Assembly: GCA_964572965.1 (NCBI GenBank)
Contig: CAZNHL010000007.1
Span: forward strand, 25,439-89,438
DNA length: 64,000 bases
Direction: 5' to 3'
From: CAZNHL01 sp964572965
Lineage (GTDB): Bacteria > Bacteroidota > Bacteroidia > Cytophagales > UBA9547
Shown: in pieces, positions 62,201 through 64,000 of the stretch
Numbering within the stretch: position 1 is the stretch's first letter
How the letters are laid out: each line of letters starts with the position of its first letter
The notes under the pieces: model-generated
The model's input: the letters and a program-made list of their open reading frames with translations, nothing else
The model's database searches: none
What the model was told of the DNA's origin: nothing
Translations under genes and position numbers: made by a program

Positions 62201-62449
62201 ATGGTAGAGGTTTTTATAACAAATATCAGAGAGTCTGTTCATGCAAACAGCATTTTAACAGACCTTAAAAGTTCTTTTCCCGAGCTGTATTTTAACTTTG
62301 ATTTAAGTAATACAACAAATTACCCTTTTCCCTGCGGTCATAGTATTCTGCGAATTAAAGGCTCTGAAATTAATTCAGCAAACATTATTTCTGAAGTGAG
62401 CAGATTGGGTTTCATATGTGAAATTCTTCAGGACAAAATCTGTAAATAG
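62201..62449 (+). CDS. Small HMA-like fold protein, unknown
   Basis: An 82-residue protein with a ferredoxin-like beta-alpha-beta pattern: VEVFITNIRES, then helix ANSILTDLKSSFP, strands with YPFPCGHSILRIKG, helix NSANIISEVSRLG and a last strand FICEIL. This resembles heavy-metal-associated domains but lacks the CxxC metal site, as do several related small proteins of unknown role. It follows a Fur-boxed promoter and precedes the methyltransferase lipoprotein by 6 bases. Confidence 0.65.
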   Translation: MVEVFITNIRESVHANSILTDLKSSFPELYFNFDLSNTTNYPFPCGHSILRIKGSEINSANIISEVSRLGFICEILQDKICK

Positions 62450-62455
62450 TATAGT

Positions 62456-63163
62456 ATGAAAAAATATCATTTATCAGTTAATGTTTTCGGACTGTTGCTT
62501 GTAACAATAGTATCTGCTTCATGTGACAATCATAAACATAATGCAAAAGGGCATAGTCATGCGACGCATTCACACTCTGCCCATGAATCTGAAAACAAGC
62601 GTTCCATAGATGAAATTGCCCAAATGTTTGAATCACCTGAAAGGGATTCTGTTCAGCAACCTCAAAAGGTATTACAATATCTTGGAGATTTAAAAGGTAA
62701 AAGCCTTGTAGATATAGGAGCAGGTACAGGATACTTTTCAATGAAATTTGCCGGCAATGGCGCCAATGTTATTGCAACAGATGTAAGCGATGAATTTCAG
62801 CATTACCTGAAAAAACGAATAGAGAAAGACAAGATCAGTAATATTGAGCTTCGGAAAACACCTTATGATTCACCTTTATTAAAGGACCGCGAGGCAGATA
62901 TTGTTTTCATAGCTAATACATACCATCATATAGAAAACAGGACAGCCTACTTTTCTAAAGTAAAGGAAGGTATTAAGGCAGGTGGTGAATTAATTGTGGT
63001 AGACTATTTCAGTGTTGAATTACCTAAAGAGGTAATTGCACCGCCGGCAGAAATGAGAGTGTCAATAGATCAGGTGGTATTTGAGTTGAGAAAGGCGGGT
63101 TTTTCTTCTTTTGAAGTAGAAACAAACTTATTGCCTTATCATTATATTATTAAGGCACGATAG
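62456..63163 (+). CDS. Predicted lipoprotein SAM methyltransferase with His-rich N-terminus
   Basis: A 235-residue protein. The N-terminus is a lipoprotein signal ending in VSASC (Cys 23). Directly after it is a segment with seven His in 18 residues (26, 28, 33, 35, 38, 40, 43), likely to bind zinc or a similar metal. From about residue 60 a class I methyltransferase follows: motif I LVDIGAGTGYFS (84-95), motif II VIATDVSDEF, and FIANTYHHIEN near motif IV. SAM is not expected outside the cytoplasm, so an exported methyltransferase is puzzling. Control by the Fur-type regulator is inferred. Confidence 0.75.
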   Translation: MKKYHLSVNVFGLLLVTIVSASCDNHKHNAKGHSHATHSHSAHESENKRSIDEIAQMFESPERDSVQQPQKVLQYLGDLKGKSLVDIGAGTGYFSMKFAGNGANVIATDVSDEFQHYLKKRIEKDKISNIELRKTPYDSPLLKDREADIVFIANTYHHIENRTAYFSKVKEGIKAGGELIVVDYFSVELPKEVIAPPAEMRVSIDQVVFELRKAGFSSFEVETNLLPYHYIIKAR

Positions 63164-63172
63164 GTTTCTAAA

Positions 63173-63197
63173 AAGCCCGTGCAATTTGCACGGGCTT
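63173..63197. terminator. Bidirectional terminator
   Basis: AAGCCCGTGCAA/TTGCACGGGCTT is a 12-bp palindrome between the converging methyltransferase and T9SS cargo genes, with A- and T-rich flanks. Confidence 0.85.
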
Positions 63198-63213
63198 GTA
63201 AAATCTTTGAAGT

Positions 63214-64000
63214 TTACTCTTTGATAATTTTGAAGAAATGACTTCCGGATTCAAGTTGCAACTTCAACAAATAAGTACCGGAAGCATACCCTGTCAGATC
63301 AATCTGTTTAGAAGCTGTTATATTTAATTCCTCCAGAACTTTCCCTGAAAGATCAAATAAAGTTGCCCCGTTTACATCTCCGTTCAGGTTCACAATACCA
63401 GGTGTAGGGTTAGGGTAAAGTGAGAGAACTGTGATTGTTTGATCATCAATACCTGTAGTTCTTGTAATATTGATGTCTGTAGCATCAGAGTACACCAACA
63501 TGCCATTTTGATCTTTAGCAACTATCTGAAGCTTATATTGGCCAATCTGAGGGGCAGTCCATGTTGTGTTAAATTCAGGGCTTGTCTGGGTGGTGATGTG
63601 TACCCTGTTTGTGCCTTCGTAAAGGATATAGCTTACCTCTGAAATATTACCTGATGTAAGCCCTTTTACACTGATATTCAATGGACTATTGATGTCCTGT
63701 GTTATTTCATTTTGAGGTTCAACAGACACACCTACAGCAGCCGGGGCTGTACCGGAAAGGCATTCACCGATTTTCAACCAAACATCTGATTGCCCGGAAT
63801 TGGATGCCGGATTTTCGTTTCTTGTCCACCATTTTGCTTTATACTTGATGTTATTGTGAGTAACAAAGTCTTCATTAACATAAATGGCAGTAGTTTTCCA
63901 TGGAGCAATTTTGGCACAATTTTCTGTTCCCGTCTGCGCGGGATTTACAGTAATTGAGACTGCTGCTGAATTAGTTGTTAAGCCTAAGTTATCGTAAGCT
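63214..64000 (-). CDS. T9SS-exported protein with CBM5/12-like module, 5' end beyond window
   Basis: The visible 262 residues are the C-terminal part of a larger secreted protein; the frame runs open to the window edge. In order: a short Ig-like end, a chitin-binding-type module with APWKTTAIYVNEDFVTHNN, KYKAKWWTRNENPASN and VWLKIGEC, an Ig/fibronectin-like domain (VSYILYEGTNRVHITTQTSP), and a T9SS sorting domain (LYPNPTPGIVNLNG, FDLSGKV, GTYLLKLQLESG, FFKIIKE). The full protein may be a chitinase or other polysaccharide hydrolase; its catalytic domain is outside the window. Confidence 0.85.
   Translation of the reverse strand, partial: AYDNLGLTTNSAAVSITVNPAQTGTENCAKIAPWKTTAIYVNEDFVTHNNIKYKAKWWTRNENPASNSGQSDVWLKIGECLSGTAPAAVGVSVEPQNEITQDINSPLNISVKGLTSGNISEVSYILYEGTNRVHITTQTSPEFNTTWTAPQIGQYKLQIVAKDQNGMLVYSDATDINITRTTGIDDQTITVLSLYPNPTPGIVNLNGDVNGATLFDLSGKVLEELNITASKQIDLTGYASGTYLLKLQLESGSHFFKIIKE

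Noticed and set aside
1..64000. CRISPR arrays, tRNA or rRNA genes and complete insertion sequences
   Set aside because: No regularly spaced direct repeats of CRISPR type, no tRNA-like TTCGAATC arms with cloverleaf context and no transposase frames were found by reading the intergenic regions.

Overview
The window is a chromosomal segment of a Bacteroidota bacterium (AT-rich, roughly 39-40 % G+C by eye). The lineage is supported by families that are largely confined to this phylum: DUF6089, DUF2851, DUF2795, DUF3078, DUF4468, tandem OmpH/Skp genes behind bamA, exported parvulin isomerases beside moxR, and a type IX secretion (T9SS) C-terminal sorting domain at the right edge. Promoter-like sites of the Bacteroidota type (TTG, about 19-20 bases, TAnnTTTG) also occur. 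The order within the phylum (Cytophagales, Sphingobacteriales or similar) cannot be settled from sequence alone. No rRNA, tRNA, CRISPR array, prophage or complete insertion sequence was seen.

Layout, left half. 1-3304: end of a YeeE/YedE-type transporter, a DUF983 protein, and leftward DUF2911, esterase and pdxJ genes. 3459-13249: a rightward envelope-biogenesis run: yqeY-like, cvpA, hydrolase, CBS protein, nadK, two DUF6089 outer-membrane proteins, uppS, bamA and two ompH genes. 13319-19528: an S66 LD-carboxypeptidase, then a TPP riboswitch leading thiS, thiC, an SRPBCC gene, a ThiE/TenI paralogue, thiD and thiE; thiG, thiH and thiF are absent. 19582-23101: leftward DUF3078, mscL, MEKHLA, DUF4332 and tsaD. 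tsaD is head-to-head with a very large tamB-like gene, followed by a photolyase and recA. 30485-44610: DUF2795, an orphan ABC ATPase, DUF2851, a polytopic membrane protein, two parvulin isomerase genes plus moxR, a hexapeptide acyltransferase, dprA, ppx, trhO and pyrE.

Layout, right half (44.7-64 kb). This part is more accessory: a Crp-type regulator, a membrane-protein pair, an arr (rifampin ADP-ribosyltransferase) gene broken by one in-frame stop, an AraC regulator next to a TetX-like flavin monooxygenase, a nucleotidyltransferase with a 43-residue partner, a Gfo/Idh/MocA plus UMF1-type transporter pair, a LiaF-like/DUF4288/LytS-LytTR operon with a recognisable LytTR-type direct repeat, a 49-residue orphan gene with its own terminator, and a Fur-family regulator divergent from a small protein and an exported His-rich methyltransferase lipoprotein. 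The window ends inside a T9SS cargo gene with a chitin-binding-type (CBM5/12-like) module.

The observations most worth following are: (1) the Fur/Zur-type box cluster controlling the predicted lipoprotein methyltransferase; (2) the LytTR operon with its direct-repeat site; (3) a MITE-like dispersed repeat present three times with imperfect terminal inverted repeats; (4) the nonsense-interrupted arr; and (5) two small genes shorter than usual annotation cut-offs.
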